A DNA stretch of 64,000 nt from Armillaria gallica (Eukaryota > Basidiomycota > Agaricomycetes > Agaricales > Physalacriaceae). A program made the position numbers and the translations under genes. Of this stretch, positions 11,041 through 21,254 are shown piece by piece (position 1 is the stretch's first letter; each line of letters starts with the position of its first letter). The stretch lies in assembly GCA_037576215.1 (NCBI GenBank), contig JBANDB010000013.1:2418001-2482000 (forward strand), read 5' to 3'. The notes under the pieces were generated by a model. That model did no database searches. It worked only from the letters and a program-made list of their open reading frames with translations, and was not told where the DNA came from.

Positions 11041-12460
11041 CTCAATTTTTCTTCCTCCGGCACTAAAGCGCTGAGCGAGCGCTGATCGTTCAAGCTCAAA
11101 GTTCTAGCCGCCTCTGAGATCTCAATTGCCCGGAAACCTGATTTGAGGTGTCACTTGGACTGATATCCTTGCGTGAAGACTGCAGAACCAAATTTACAAG
11201 AACCTGCCATTACTTGATTATCTCTGCGACCAACGGCGAGTTTGACGTCGTAGCATGCTTTCGGTATGTGGGCTACTTTTATTTTTGACTCCATATCTGA
11301 TTCTTTTCATTTGAATTTCCCTAAATTTATATGATCTTTTCTGGAGGAAGCTGGCGTTGCATTTTATAGAGGACCGGTTCTGTGTTATGTTATGTCATGT
11401 TTCAGTTTATCCTTGACCTTCATTCCAGACATCGACCTTTTTATTTCTAGTACCTCGCGTTGTGAGTTTAAAAAGAAGGAAAGGCATTGTTGTAGAGACA
11501 CTCTCTCCACAATTTATGCCGTCAAGTTGAAGATTCAGCGTTTCGATGGCTTGGAAGCGTCGCCAGAGCGTAAATGAGGAAGGAGGTTAGACATGGAGGC
11601 TACAAGGTATGCATGAGCAATTTTTGTGTTACTTATGTTATACTGATATCTTTACAGCACATAAGCCGTGACGCCAAAGAAGCAAATTTCGTGGTTCGGT
11701 GCAGGGCCAAAGATAAGAACTTTGTGTTCATGTATAGCTTAGGCAGTTCTCTATTGGCCTTCTTCTTTTCTTCTTTTCATTGCCTGACAAGACCCTTCCT
11801 CGTTTAAGGCATTCTCCGTATGCAGTCCACAATGCGCCGCATTTGTGGGTCACGAACCCGTGCTATTTTAACCGAGGACTTACTCCTCGGGATGGCTATC
11901 AAGTAGGTATGGAAGTCTTGCGAGCAGTTCCATGGAAAAGTATGCTAATGCTTCTGCAGATCTCAGGTGTAAGGTCGGATTGTCGCATCAACCGTCGGCG
12001 GGTGAACCTGACAATCATTTTCAAACTTGGTACGCTTATCTTCCATCCGTCTTTCATTGTGTGTCAGCCTTGAATACTGTTTAGGTGTAATTGCCTCGTC
12101 TCCATCTGCTGTGATGAATAAATCAAAGTCTTTTTGACAGGGCCCGCCTCGGGAACACGGATACATCGCGGTTTTCCTCTGTTTGTGGTGCTTTCTGAGC
12201 GGACGCCGAGCATTGCCTACATAAGTACAGCATCATATGATGGCAGGTTCGTAGACCTTGGCGTATTGCATCCATCTTTTGATGTTGTCCTTCTTGTTCA
12301 GGTTACCCAGGTTGCTACACGTCTGGAGCTGCACCACCGAGAGGCTTTCCCGACGTATTCCTACGTTGCGAAGTCCGAGGAACACTTCTTGATGAGGGGA
12401 CTCGTATCAAACCGACCTATTAGATCATTGAGAACCTAACGAGATCAGGATGTTATAGGT
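11041..12460 (+). repeat. Repeat unit, copy B (diverged)
   Basis: This is the most diverged full-size copy of the plus-strand unit. It aligns with copies A and C at several islands: the tract around 11255-11300 preceding CCATATCTGATTC, the island encoding ANFVVR (about 11680-11710), the island around 11965-12040, and the CTTGTTCAGGTTACCC block at 12292. The islands are separated by sequence with intron-like GT and AG borders, which suggests a former multi-exon gene on the plus strand. No family is recognised. Its 3' end lies about 60 bp from the stop of the convergent gene B', the same arrangement as in unit C. Confidence 0.5.
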
Positions 12461-12521
12461 TCATATTGTCGATGGATGACTATGATTCGCACAACTCAAA
12501 GGTACAGACAATATATACGAC

Positions 12522-13048
12522 CTAAGCCAAGGCACGCAACGCCGCCCTCCATTCAACGATCAACTCGTCCAAGTCTCTCGCCTCCGGTGCATAATCCAAA
12601 CCTTGAAATGGGGTCACCGAGTTAATCTGCGCATCTCCTCCTTCCCAGAAGCTTGCCTTTTCTATAAAAGCCTCAAGAGTTGAATAGTGTTCCGTAAATT
12701 TGACGAGGCTCTCTGTGTCGACGTTGAATAAGTAGTACTGGGTAGGATCATGACCGGATCTCATGACGATTAAGAAAGTCCCCATCTTGTACATGACGAA
12801 GAAGACTTCGCCACGAACATCATAGTCCTTCGAGGATAATATTGGACTGAATACGCCCGTTGATACAATGGGAAAGGATGGAGCGACCGTAGAATTTGTG
12901 CCAGTTGCAACTCCAGCCGAATGGCAGATTAAACTCGGTGTTGGTATTCAAGCGGCCGTTTTTGATGGTGAGATCGATTTTCTTTTCGGTCTTTCAAGAT
13001 AGACGTAAGTGATGGATAGAACAAGTCTTAGTGTATACTTACGGTCAT
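12522..13048 (-). pseudogene. Frameshifted paralogue B' of the 157-codon family
   Basis: The structure matches the other three paralogues: exon 1 13048-13043 (ATGACC), donor GTAAGT, acceptor TTGAAAG, exon 2 from 12990. Translation starts MTTEKKIDLT, and PFGWSCNWHKFYG and HCINGRIQSN are recognisable. One extra base near 12825 shifts the frame and gives an immediate stop after LEGL; the downstream frame then resumes with RGEVFFVMYKMG and runs to the normal family end at 12522. It is the most diverged of the four, consistent with being the oldest copy or under no constraint. A sequencing error at this single base cannot be excluded. Confidence 0.65.
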
Positions 13049-13539
13049 TGTGGTGAGGACTGACTGTAATTTGTGATGGACATGCAAAGGATTGCGATAC
13101 TTACGCACAGCCACCGACGTGACGCGTCTGTTTGCATGTGTTGACGATCGACCCTTCTTTCATACTACCATGACGGCAGCCAGGCTTGACGTTTATTATT
13201 TCGCTTGTATGCCGCACGCTTTTTCCCCTTCCGCAACTGCTCGGATATCTCAGAAATATCCTCGGCGTCGAGAAGAATAAACGTACGTCTGCAAAAATTC
13301 ACCCGTTCTAGGACTTGAGAGCGCCGTACATATCAGGGCTGGTTTGCATGTGTTTGTTACTGACCAGATTTTTTTTCGTCGTAGTCGAAATTTAGTATAT
13401 AAAATAGAACCAAGGCGTCTTGCTGATAATCTCGAGAGACGACGAGGATCCAAGACGTATTTTGATCAATACGGAGGTGTATCAGAGGCAATATTGGACG
13501 AACGTATTCTGAGAGGTACGCCACGAGGACAAGTATCAT
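13049..13539. other. Spacer between units B and C, nothing recognised
   Basis: Short open frames exist on both strands (for example 13344-13655 plus and 13250-13453 minus), but none shows a motif or any paralogy within the window. The stretch joins the 5' side of gene B' to the start of repeat copy C. Confidence 0.4.
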
Positions 13540-15604
13540 TGGGTGGCCGATCTCCCTACAGCTGTTTCCTTCTCTCTTCGAAAAGTCTAATACCGACCCA
13601 GTTTAGATATCTAATGTATTGTTGTCATGTCATCTTCCTTCAGAGTCAGCGCTGAAGCACTGATCTTTTAAGATTCTAGCCGCCTCTCAAATTCCAACCA
13701 TCACGGTATCTGCCTGGAGCCGAGCTGTAAGGCGAAGCTTGCAGCGGTATATGTGTGGTGTGCATATAAATATCAGACTGCAGCTTCAAATTCTCGAATA
13801 AAGTCACCATACACTCATCTCCGTAACCAACGACGGGCCGGACAATGTATCTCATGTCATCATTACACGGCACGGTACAATGCGTCGGTATGTGATCTAC
13901 TTCCATTTTTGGCTCCATATCTGATTCCTTTCGTTTATGCTTCTCTGTATCGATATATTTCGTGCCAGAAAACGATGGTGACGGCAGGTCGGATTTAGCC
14001 CCAGTTCAATTTTTCGTACATCGTCCTTTGAGTATTCCTTCTGCTTCACATTGACTTTTTTTTCTAATATCCTCATAGCTCATTTTCGTGGCACCGCTTT
14101 GAAGGCGCGAATTTTGTGGTTCGGCGTACGGCTGCAGAAAAGACCTCGCATCGTCTATGTAATCTATCTTCCATCCTCCTTACCTTTCTTTCCTTACCAA
14201 CGTGTTTCCTCGTTTAGGATAAACTCCGTAGCTGCCCACTTTGCGCTTCCATTGGTTGTACCATCTTGCCGAGCACTGATTCCCTGGGGGGGGAACGGGC
14301 AGGGTATGGGATCCCCGGGGGAAGTTCGCCAAAACTTTCACCAGTGCTTCTGCAACATCATCTTCTCAGTCCTGCATATGCGGGATCATTGCGTCAACCG
14401 TCAGCGGGAGAACCTGGTAAAGATTGGTATGATTGGTATGCTCATATTTCTTCCACTATTTTGCGACCTAGCCCTCAACTTCATTTAGATACAACCGCAG
14501 TGTTGGCGTGTGCTTCTGTTCCAAATGAGCCAAGACAGTGAAGGCTGCGACGGATTCTTATTCCCAAAGTCAAGGACACGTCGGGAGTGTGGATACGTCG
14601 AGGTTTCTCCTCTGCCTCCTGAGCGGATGCTGAGCATTTCCTGTATAAATACAACCTCAAGTTCGTAGACCTTGGCGTATTGACTGCATTCGTCTTTTAA
14701 TGCTGTACTCCTTCCTCAGATTTCCCACGCTTCTACACATCGAGAGCAGTGCCGTCCATATGCCACGCCGGAGAAACCTGTCCCGACGTTCTTCTACGCT
14801 GCGAAGTCTGGGGAGCGCCTCGCGGTGACAGGGGTCATGCTCGACCAAACCACTAGATCGCGAAGAGCTTAACAAGGACAGCAAGCTCGCTCATTGCCGA
14901 TAATGACGACCCTTTCCAACATTCAATCGAGGCAATCGAGGCCTCCTTGAAACTGTACCGCCGGCATTGACGCCGCTCTTAATCAAGCAGCCCTCGCGAT
15001 GATTGTGAATATCCCAGTTGTTTCGCCTTTATTAAACGCTGATGTATATTGCCGTAGACGTTGCTGGGTCTGCATTTCCTACAACCGTTCATCATCCCGA
15101 TGTGATTCGCTCGTACATGCCCCTCAGAACAGCTGTGTCAACTGAAATGCCAAGGGTTCTCAACCATGAACCAACTTCCTATACATGTCCCTCAGAATTC
15201 ACCTTGGCAGTTTGCAGAGATGTTTTCTTTGTCGTCGTACATCACCGCCTGTCCGTGAGGGTGATCAGATCCGGCACACGCTGAAACCGAGGTGTATTTG
15301 TCATTGGAAGCCTGTTAGATGCCGTGAAGGATTGATTAGGTCTGGTCAATCAGGCATATACGTCGACGCTGAGATCATTGATGGGAATGGAAGCAGAAGT
15401 TATACGAGATAATTTCACGAGTTGCAGAGTTGAGCGCTCACTTGAGCAACCATGCACGCATATGAATCGGCACGTTAATAGACTTGCGGACGCCATGAGA
15501 AGGCGGCGGGGATGGTTTGGCCGCCGCCGCCATATGGGACTCAGTCTGTCCAATGTCCCGTTTATAGGCTGTCGACGTTCTACAATGCCAATGATATGGA
15601 TACT
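13540..15604 (+). repeat. Repeat unit, copy C (CpG-rich, best preserved)
   Basis: This is the best preserved copy of the plus-strand unit and the reference for judging decay in copy A. It aligns with A from about base 30 to 2297. Coding-like islands include one reading FEGANFVVRRTAAEK (about 14098-14140) and one around 14915-15040 reading AALNQAAL and NADVYCRRRCW. No continuous frame spans the unit, so it is either a spliced gene whose exons I could not connect or a decayed one. Its right end joins directly to the 3' end of gene C' (GATACTTTACT followed by GCAGAAATAAG), giving the intact form of the unit junction. Confidence 0.65.
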
Positions 15605-15629
15605 TTACTGCAGAAATAAGTATAGCCAT

Positions 15630-16161
15630 CTACGACATCGCTTCCTCCTCAAGATCCCACGCAAGCTCCGACTCCCTGACCGGAACTGGCCCTGGCTTTA
15701 TCTCTGCAGCCACGAATGGGGTCACCGAATATATCTGGTCGTCTCCATTAATCCAAAGCTTCGCCCGCTCCATAAATGACTCAAGCGTCGGATATTTTTC
15801 CATGAACTTGTAAAGCTTGTCCGTATCGAAGTTGAACAAGTAGTACTGCGTGTTGTCGCCGCATCGAATAACGGTCATATACGTCCGGACCTTGTACATG
15901 ATGAAGAAGACTTCGCAACCAATGCTGTAGCATCCTTCCAATACCGCATTTTTCCTAATGCGCCCGTTGACGCAGGGGGCTAGTATGAAATCACTACCAT
16001 CAAATCTGGCCCAGTCGCAGCTCCACCAGAGTGGGATATTGGTACGATCTGTGTTCAGGCGGTGGTTTGGTTTGGTGAAATCGATTGTCATTTCCGTCTG
16101 AGTTCGAGATAAATGTGAGCGATGTGGTCGAAACGAAATTGTAGCGCCTGCTCACAGTCAT
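15630..16161 (-). CDS. Unrecognised family protein, paralogue C' (157 aa)
   Basis: The two-exon model is exon 1 16161-16156 (ATGACT), a 58-nt intron (GTGAGC to CTCAG), and exon 2 16097-15630, predicting 157 residues. The intron phase is the same in all four copies, and the sequence has no internal stops. Landmarks are IDFTKPNHRLNTDR, PCVNGRIRKN, VFFIMYKVRTYMTVIRCG, a YYLFNFDTDKLYKF stretch, FMERAKLWINGD, and an acidic C-terminus ending EEEAMS. The many aromatic and charged residues, with no signal peptide or membrane segment, suggest a soluble intracellular protein. I do not recognise the family and assign no function. It sits tail-to-tail with repeat copy C, about 25 bp apart. Confidence 0.7.
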
Positions 16162-16321
16162 TGGGCTGGTGGTAAGTCTAAAACCTGACAAAGATCGGAG
16201 CTTAAATATCGTCCATATCCGCCAATGAGTGGGTGGGTCGAGAAATTAAATTGACGGCTGTACTTGTTACTTCTTTCCGATAACTTGGTGACCAATGACG
16301 GTTCAATATTCAGTGACGTAG

Positions 16322-17080
16322 GATACTTCCGGCGGTGGGCTACTTTTATTTCTGACAAGTGACTATTTTCATTTAGACTTTGTTCAGGTTATCCATGCTG
16401 CTATACGTCTGAAGCTGCGCCACTGAGAGGCTTTCCCTATGTACTCCTACGTCAAGAAGTTCAGGGAATACCCCCTGATGATAGGACTCATATTGAACCA
16501 ATCTATTAGATCATGACGAACCCAACGAAAACAGTACATGCGCATTCACCGGCACAACCAATAAAGACAACTCCTTCTAAATTCATTCTAGGCCCCTTGA
16601 AACTGAGCCACCGACATTGACGCAGCTCTTAATCAAGCAGGCTTTCCTTGTGGCTAATTTGAGGATCCGAATTGTTTTGCATATATTAAACGCTGACGCA
16701 AGGAGCCGTAGACGAGGCTGCCTCTGCACTTCTACCAGTATGATCACCGGCGACCGCCCATTCATCCTTAAACTGGAAGATCTACCAGGCACGTTGCAAA
16801 GGGCGCAGCTCCTCGTTTCCTACCATATACGGGTTCGTTCCAACATAAACTGCCTTGGCGTCTGCAGATCTCTTTTCCTCCCCGCGTATCATCGCATTAC
16901 CGAATCATACCCGGCACCGGCTAAAGACATGACACCGAGAATTCACCGAGACGTATTCTTCATTGGATACTTTTGAGACGCCGAAAAGGATTGGATGGGT
17001 CCGGTCATTCAGGCCTATATGAACCACTGAGATCGTCGGAGGCAGAAGTTACGTCGGAATGATTTTTGCGAGTTGCGTGT
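16322..17080 (+). repeat. Repeat unit, copy D (internally deleted)
   Basis: This partial copy begins with the tract around GGGCTACTTTTATTTCTGAC (as in copy B near 11266) and jumps straight to the TTGTTCAGGTTATCC block (B: 12292; C: 14711). It therefore lacks the middle third of the unit. It then aligns with C around 14920-15060 (GCTCTTAATCAAGCAG, TTAAACGCTGA) and shows the same downstream words at 16990-17060. An open frame at 16617-16976 overlaps the conserved part but is not the frame conserved in the other copies. Confidence 0.5.
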
Positions 17081-17109
17081 AGCCAGTCGTCATCACATCT
17101 TCAGCCATT

Positions 17110-17700
17110 GCATCACTACTAAGATTCCTCGATATTGACCTTGACCTCGTTCTGGACTTCGTCCCCGCCCCCCTCCTCGATCTCGTAGCCTACATACTGC
17201 AAACCTTTCTTGGGATCGACGACGAAATCCTCTCTCGGCATAGTACTTGGCCCGCTTCTGATTGACTGTTTGGACAAGGAGTTATTAATGGAGGTGAAGG
17301 CGATCGTGAACTCCTACAGCGACCTGTTGATGCTGTCGGGCAGGTGGCGTACGCGCTCTTCGGCTCGGAGTTGCGGGATGCCCATCCCATGCGGCACTTC
17401 CAGTCTAATGAAATGCTGAAGAGAAAGAGACGAGACATGCAGACGGTGGATAGGGCACTGTTTTGACATACAATAATGCGATGATGGCTGCGAGAATATT
17501 TTTCTCAGCGTGTATCGCTTCAAGCAGAGATCCTGCAGTGAGACCCTGAACGAACACTCGATGACAGATGTGGACTTTACTCCCTAGTTGCTGCCGATGA
17601 CCAGAGACACAGTTTCTCGCGATATTCAGATCGTCTGTGTCGAGTGGGACTACCTTTGCGTTTACAGTCATGTCTACCAGTACTGCTCGATCGCACAAAA
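17110..17700 (-). pseudogene. Decayed or unresolved spliced gene (minus strand)
   Basis: Several minus-strand stretches look like real protein: LDTDDLNIARNCVSGH, followed by HICHRVFVQGLTAGSLLEA and KNILAAIIALLYVKT (17650-17430), and near the 3' end RISSSIPRK or, in another frame, EDFVVDPKKGLQYVGYEIEE (17240-17180). Upstream at about 17770-17700, a further stretch reads FIRDGVVAGNSPYF but joins in a different frame next to a run of six T. A clean splice model could not be built, so the gene is either frameshifted or fragmentary. No family is recognised. Confidence 0.35.
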
Positions 17701-17771
17701 AAGAACGGTATTGTCAATAGACGTCCTAAAGTACGGAGAATTTCCAGCTACCACTCCGTCACGAATGAACT

Positions 17772-17981
17772 CTACGGCTCTCCAAGCTCAATCTCGTCCA
17801 TGTACCCGTCTCCACTTTCATACCCCTTGTAGTCAATAAGCCTATACCGTTCTGCTTCCTTCTTTTCATGGAGCGAGTGACGAAACACGCGCTCTTTTTT
17901 CAAGTGTTGGTGACAAAGTACCTGGGCACATAGCTTAATTGCGTTGTTGGATAAGAAGTCATCGATTGAAGTGAACTCCAT
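17772..17981 (-). CDS. Short hypothetical protein or C-terminal fragment (69 aa)
   Basis: A minus-strand frame runs from ATG at 17981, through a basic stretch (KKERVFRHSLHEKKEAERYR), to the C-terminus DEIELGEP. The ending resembles that of another fragment at 18811-18935 (DEIELEK), so both may be tails of one duplicated gene. Alternatively this is the 5' exon of the decayed gene just downstream, with a GT donor after YKG. No domain is recognised. Confidence 0.3.
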   Translation of the reverse strand: MEFTSIDDFLSNNAIKLCAQVLCHQHLKKERVFRHSLHEKKEAERYRLIDYKGYESGDGYMDEIELGEP

Positions 17982-18141
17982 CGATTTTCGTGGAGATGAA
18001 CTTCGAGCTGAGGTACATTATCCGGCTGTGGTATTTTGAGCAAGATATAAATTTAGGTGGTAATCCAGCTAGCTTTAGATGCTTCAGATGATGGTTCCTA
18101 CAGGTAACACCAGTAACCGCCTACATGCATCATATCGTAAG

Positions 18142-18670
18142 CTAGGACATCGCCTCTTCCTCGAGATCCCACGCATCTTCCAACTCGTTGGGTGGAACTG
18201 ACCCTGGCTTTATGTCAGCCGCCGCAAACGGGGTCACCGAATAGATCTGCTCGTCCCCATTAATCCAAAGCCTTGCCCGTTCCATGAAAGCCTCAAGCGT
18301 CGGATATTTCTCCGTGAACTTGTAAAGGTTGTTCGTGTCAAGGTTGAACAGGTAGTACTGCCTCGTGTCGTCCCCGCACCGAATGATGGTTGTATATGTC
18401 CCAACCTTGTACATGACGAAGAAGATATCGCCATAAATGCTATAATATCCTTCCAGTATGGCATTGTCTCTGATGCGACCATTGATGCAGGGTGCTAGAA
18501 GGTCGCTGGCATCAAATGTGGCCCAGTAGCAGTTCCACCCGAGTGGAATATTAGAACGGTCTGTGTTTAAGCGGTGGTTTGGTTTGGCGAAATCGATGGT
18601 CAATTCGGTCTGAGTTCGTGATGAAAGTGAGGTATGAGACTAGCTTGTCTGGCACTACACTCACAGTCAT
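18142..18670 (-). CDS. Unrecognised family protein, paralogue D' (157 aa)
   Basis: The model is exon 1 18670-18665 (ATGACT), an intron with donor GTGAGT and acceptor CTCAG, and exon 2 18609-18142, predicting 157 residues. The first in-frame residue of exon 2 is followed by ELTIDFAKPNH; exon 2 itself has no ATG near its start, so the 6-nt exon is needed to supply the start codon. Landmarks are LAPCINGRIR, DIFFVMYKVGTYTTIIRCG, YYLFNLDTNNLYKF, FMERARLWINGDEQIYS and a final EEEAMS. It is intact and close to C' throughout. Function is unknown. In this unit the partner repeat D lies about 1 kb away, separated by the decayed gene at 17.1-18.0 kb. Confidence 0.7.
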
Positions 18671-18810
18671 CGAGATAAAGGCTTTTTTACTATATGGAGA
18701 GCAATGTTCTGAATAGGGACTATGCAAGACGCGCGCTGCCGCGCAAGACAGCCGATCACTCGGCATGCAACGGCAGCTTGCGGCTTTGATGCCGCGACGG
18801 TGGCTCTGAG

Positions 18811-18935
18811 TCAGAAACCGAATTTTACAGTCTTCTCCAACTCGATCTCATCCACTTCTGCGCGGCGGTAGCTTCCTTCTCTTGCGGACACGAAGGTCCT
18901 CATTCTTTTCTTCAGCTGGATAATCAAGGTTCACT
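18811..18935 (-). pseudogene. C-terminal gene fragment
   Basis: A minus-strand frame reads KKRMRTFVSAREGSYRR and then AEVDEIELEKTVKFGF before a stop at 18811. The DEIELE ending resembles that of 17772-17981. No start or upstream exon could be found, because the sequence upstream (18936-18976) leads directly into the next gene's 3' end. It is likely a leftover from a duplication. Confidence 0.25.
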
Positions 18936-18976
18936 GAATTCAAGGAAAAACAAGAAGAGAAGACTAAGTGCAACCT

Positions 18977-20180
18977 CTAACCATATATAGTTATAAGCCT
19001 CTTCGTGAACGTCGCTTGCACGTCCAGCACCCCCATCTTGCTCATCTTGCTCAACCTATCCACTATAAAACGCCTCGGTTCCTCCAATTCTTTCTTGCCA
19101 GCTGGAGGATCACGATATATCATGTCCTGAAACGAGAATCTAGACGGCTGTCTAGGTTTATCGCAACAAAGATTGATCATCAACTTGATGTTTAGGTCAT
19201 CCAGAGCGTCCCAAAGACTCTTGATGCCTTTGATTTTGTTCGTGTTAGGCCAAGGAGCGAAGAGGTCTATTTCCTTTACGGTTGGGACGTCTAGTTTTGT
19301 GATCACCATCAGCCACTGCGACAAATCTTCAGAGTTTGCTTTGAACCAGACCGCCAGTTTTCTGATCCTGAGCATCTTCAGATGCAGGAGTATCGACTCA
19401 AAGCCTTCGAGTTGCACCGCCTATCAGTATTGGTTCTAGAGAATGATGCAAAGGCTCACCGCAACTGGGGAGGTCTGTAACCTTGAGCTCTTCCAGCGTA
19501 TCTTTTGTCCGCTGAAGCAATTTCACAGACAGACGCCACTCCTCCTCGTTCTGCTCAACAAATTTGACCGCCAGCGAACGTAAATTCCTCAACATTTCCG
19601 GTTTCGCAAGAACGCTCTGCAGAATCTTTTTGACGTGCGGACGAAGCTCAATTTCCAGTAACTTCAAATTCCCGTTGAACCCCTCCACGCTCTCGCCTTT
19701 GATTCGTCCAAACAGCGTGAGCTCCTCTACCTGGGGCCCAACCCCTTCCCAGAACCCCGTCATATCTACACCGACCAGAAAGATTCTCTTCAACGCATGA
19801 CAGCCCTTCAGATCCAAATTCCCCCACTTCACCCCACGGAAAAAGATCTCTTCGAGGTACTTCATGTGGGCGCATACCGCGGTCAACTCGGAGGTTACCC
19901 ATTTCGAGTCGTTATAGACATCCGAGACATTGACCCAGGCCCCTATCTGAGGTGTTTCTTGGAACGTGGTCCATCGTTTTGCGTTGCTGAATCTAACGAT
20001 GTGGAAAAGATGAAATCTGGAGCGAGGCAAGAGGCAGCGCGAAGCGAGGCAGCAGAATCTTAGAGTTCGAGCGGAGCAGTAGGTATCCGACCATAATGTG
20101 ATGGCGTCGATTATGAGTTCGAGGATATCTTGGGACAATTGAGGGGTTGATGCCGACTCTAGACTGCAAGAGTGCTCCAT
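18977..20180 (-). CDS. F-box-like/LRR-type protein (382 aa)
   Basis: Exon 1 is 20180-19460 and exon 2 19404-18977, joined by a 55-nt intron (donor GTGAGC, branch-like CTGAT, acceptor CGAAG). Intron phase fits and gives 382 residues. The N-terminus (about residues 13-55, SQDILELIIDAI and then a CCLASRCLLPRSR-type stretch) has the pattern of a degenerate basidiomycete F-box. The remainder is leucine-rich with irregular repeats (MKYLEEIFF, KLLEIELR, LRNLRSLAVK). Known F-box proteins recruit substrates to SCF ubiquitin ligases; that role is inferred from family only. Basidiomycetes carry large fast-evolving sets of such genes. A second one lies at 23930-25530. Confidence 0.75.
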
Positions 20181-21254
20181 GGGAGGGATGGAAGAGGAGT
20201 ACAGGGAAGAAACGGTGGCTTATAAGTTCTGAGCCATGATTAAGGAAGGTGAGACCTTAGGCCTTTAGGTTTCAGGAAATTCCCGTACTTGGATTTCTAG
20301 TCCTGGCGAATCGTAGCTCCGACAGCTAGCCACATCGAAAAAGAATAGAAACGGAAACAAAATCAAGATAGCATCGAGCTACTAACAGTAGGAACATGAG
20401 ACCGTCATGTTGACGGGGCTAATTTGTTAGGGAGCAGAAATGGGCTTTGTCGCAAGAGTGAGTAGGATCCCTTTATTTATGTTTTGATAAGCCTACGAAG
20501 CTAATTCAAACGTATCAACCGGGTCAAGAGTTACTCAAATACCGGACTCCGGCCCATGCCAGCGAAGAATAGTTACAGGCTATAAAGAAGCTTGCCGTTC
20601 GGCGAAGGAACAGATGCGCGTTAGTAACATTCTCGGTTCCTTGGAAATCGGACGGCGTTACATTAATCGTTACAAGGCACATGAAGTGTATTCTGGGGGT
20701 GGCAAAGTTAGTATCACAATGAACGCCGTGATTTATTGGCAGAGTACATTCTGAATCTCACCATGCTTACAGCATATGAGATTCGTCATGCCGGGGAAAA
20801 TGTGGATGCTTGACGCAAGCTTATGAGAGTATCCAGGAATTAAGCTTCAATGTACTTGCCCCTCGAGCTTTTCATTTTCACTTCCCTTTCACAGGCCAGG
20901 AGGATAGTCCGGACGGATCTCGGAACTGCGGCGCGTTCCCCGGAATCGAACCACAGCCTCACCTTAAGCTTCATCGCCGGCACGTCATGTAGCAAGAATT
21001 TCAACTCACAGTTAGGCACGCGGATCTGGATTTGCAACATCAAGCACCTCTTCACACTATCTCCTATTCGCAGCCAGTCACCGCTGAACGAGTAGGAAAA
21101 TGGAATCGTAGCCATCAATCTTTCGCATCGCTTCCCTGCCCGTTCCGGCAGTTTGACCATACCTTCAATAGTGGCCCGTTCCTACCAGTATACGCATGTC
21201 AGTGCCGTAATGTTGGGTCGATATTGTCAGGCTCCTGATTCATTCCGCATATAC
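20181..21254. other. Intergenic region between F-box and ABC transporter genes
   Basis: The first 650 bp contain no open frame worth calling. The distal part carries a possible minus-strand ORF (20840-21160, listed separately). The two flanking genes are divergent, so promoters for both should lie here, but I cannot single out a motif. Confidence 0.4.
20840..21160 (-). CDS. Hypothetical protein, uncertain (106 aa)
   Basis: A single uninterrupted minus-strand frame from ATG 21160. From residue 16 (MATIPFSYSFSGDWLRIGD) it shows alternating hydrophobic and charged residues, for example LMLQIQIRVPNCELKFLL and KLKVRLWFDSGERAAVP, suggestive of beta strands. It lies just upstream of and divergent to the ABC transporter. 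No family is recognised. The opposite strand is open over much of the same interval, which weakens the case. Confidence 0.3.
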   Translation of the reverse strand: MVKLPERAGKRCERLMATIPFSYSFSGDWLRIGDSVKRCLMLQIQIRVPNCELKFLLHDVPAMKLKVRLWFDSGERAAVPRSVRTILLACEREVKMKSSRGKYIEA

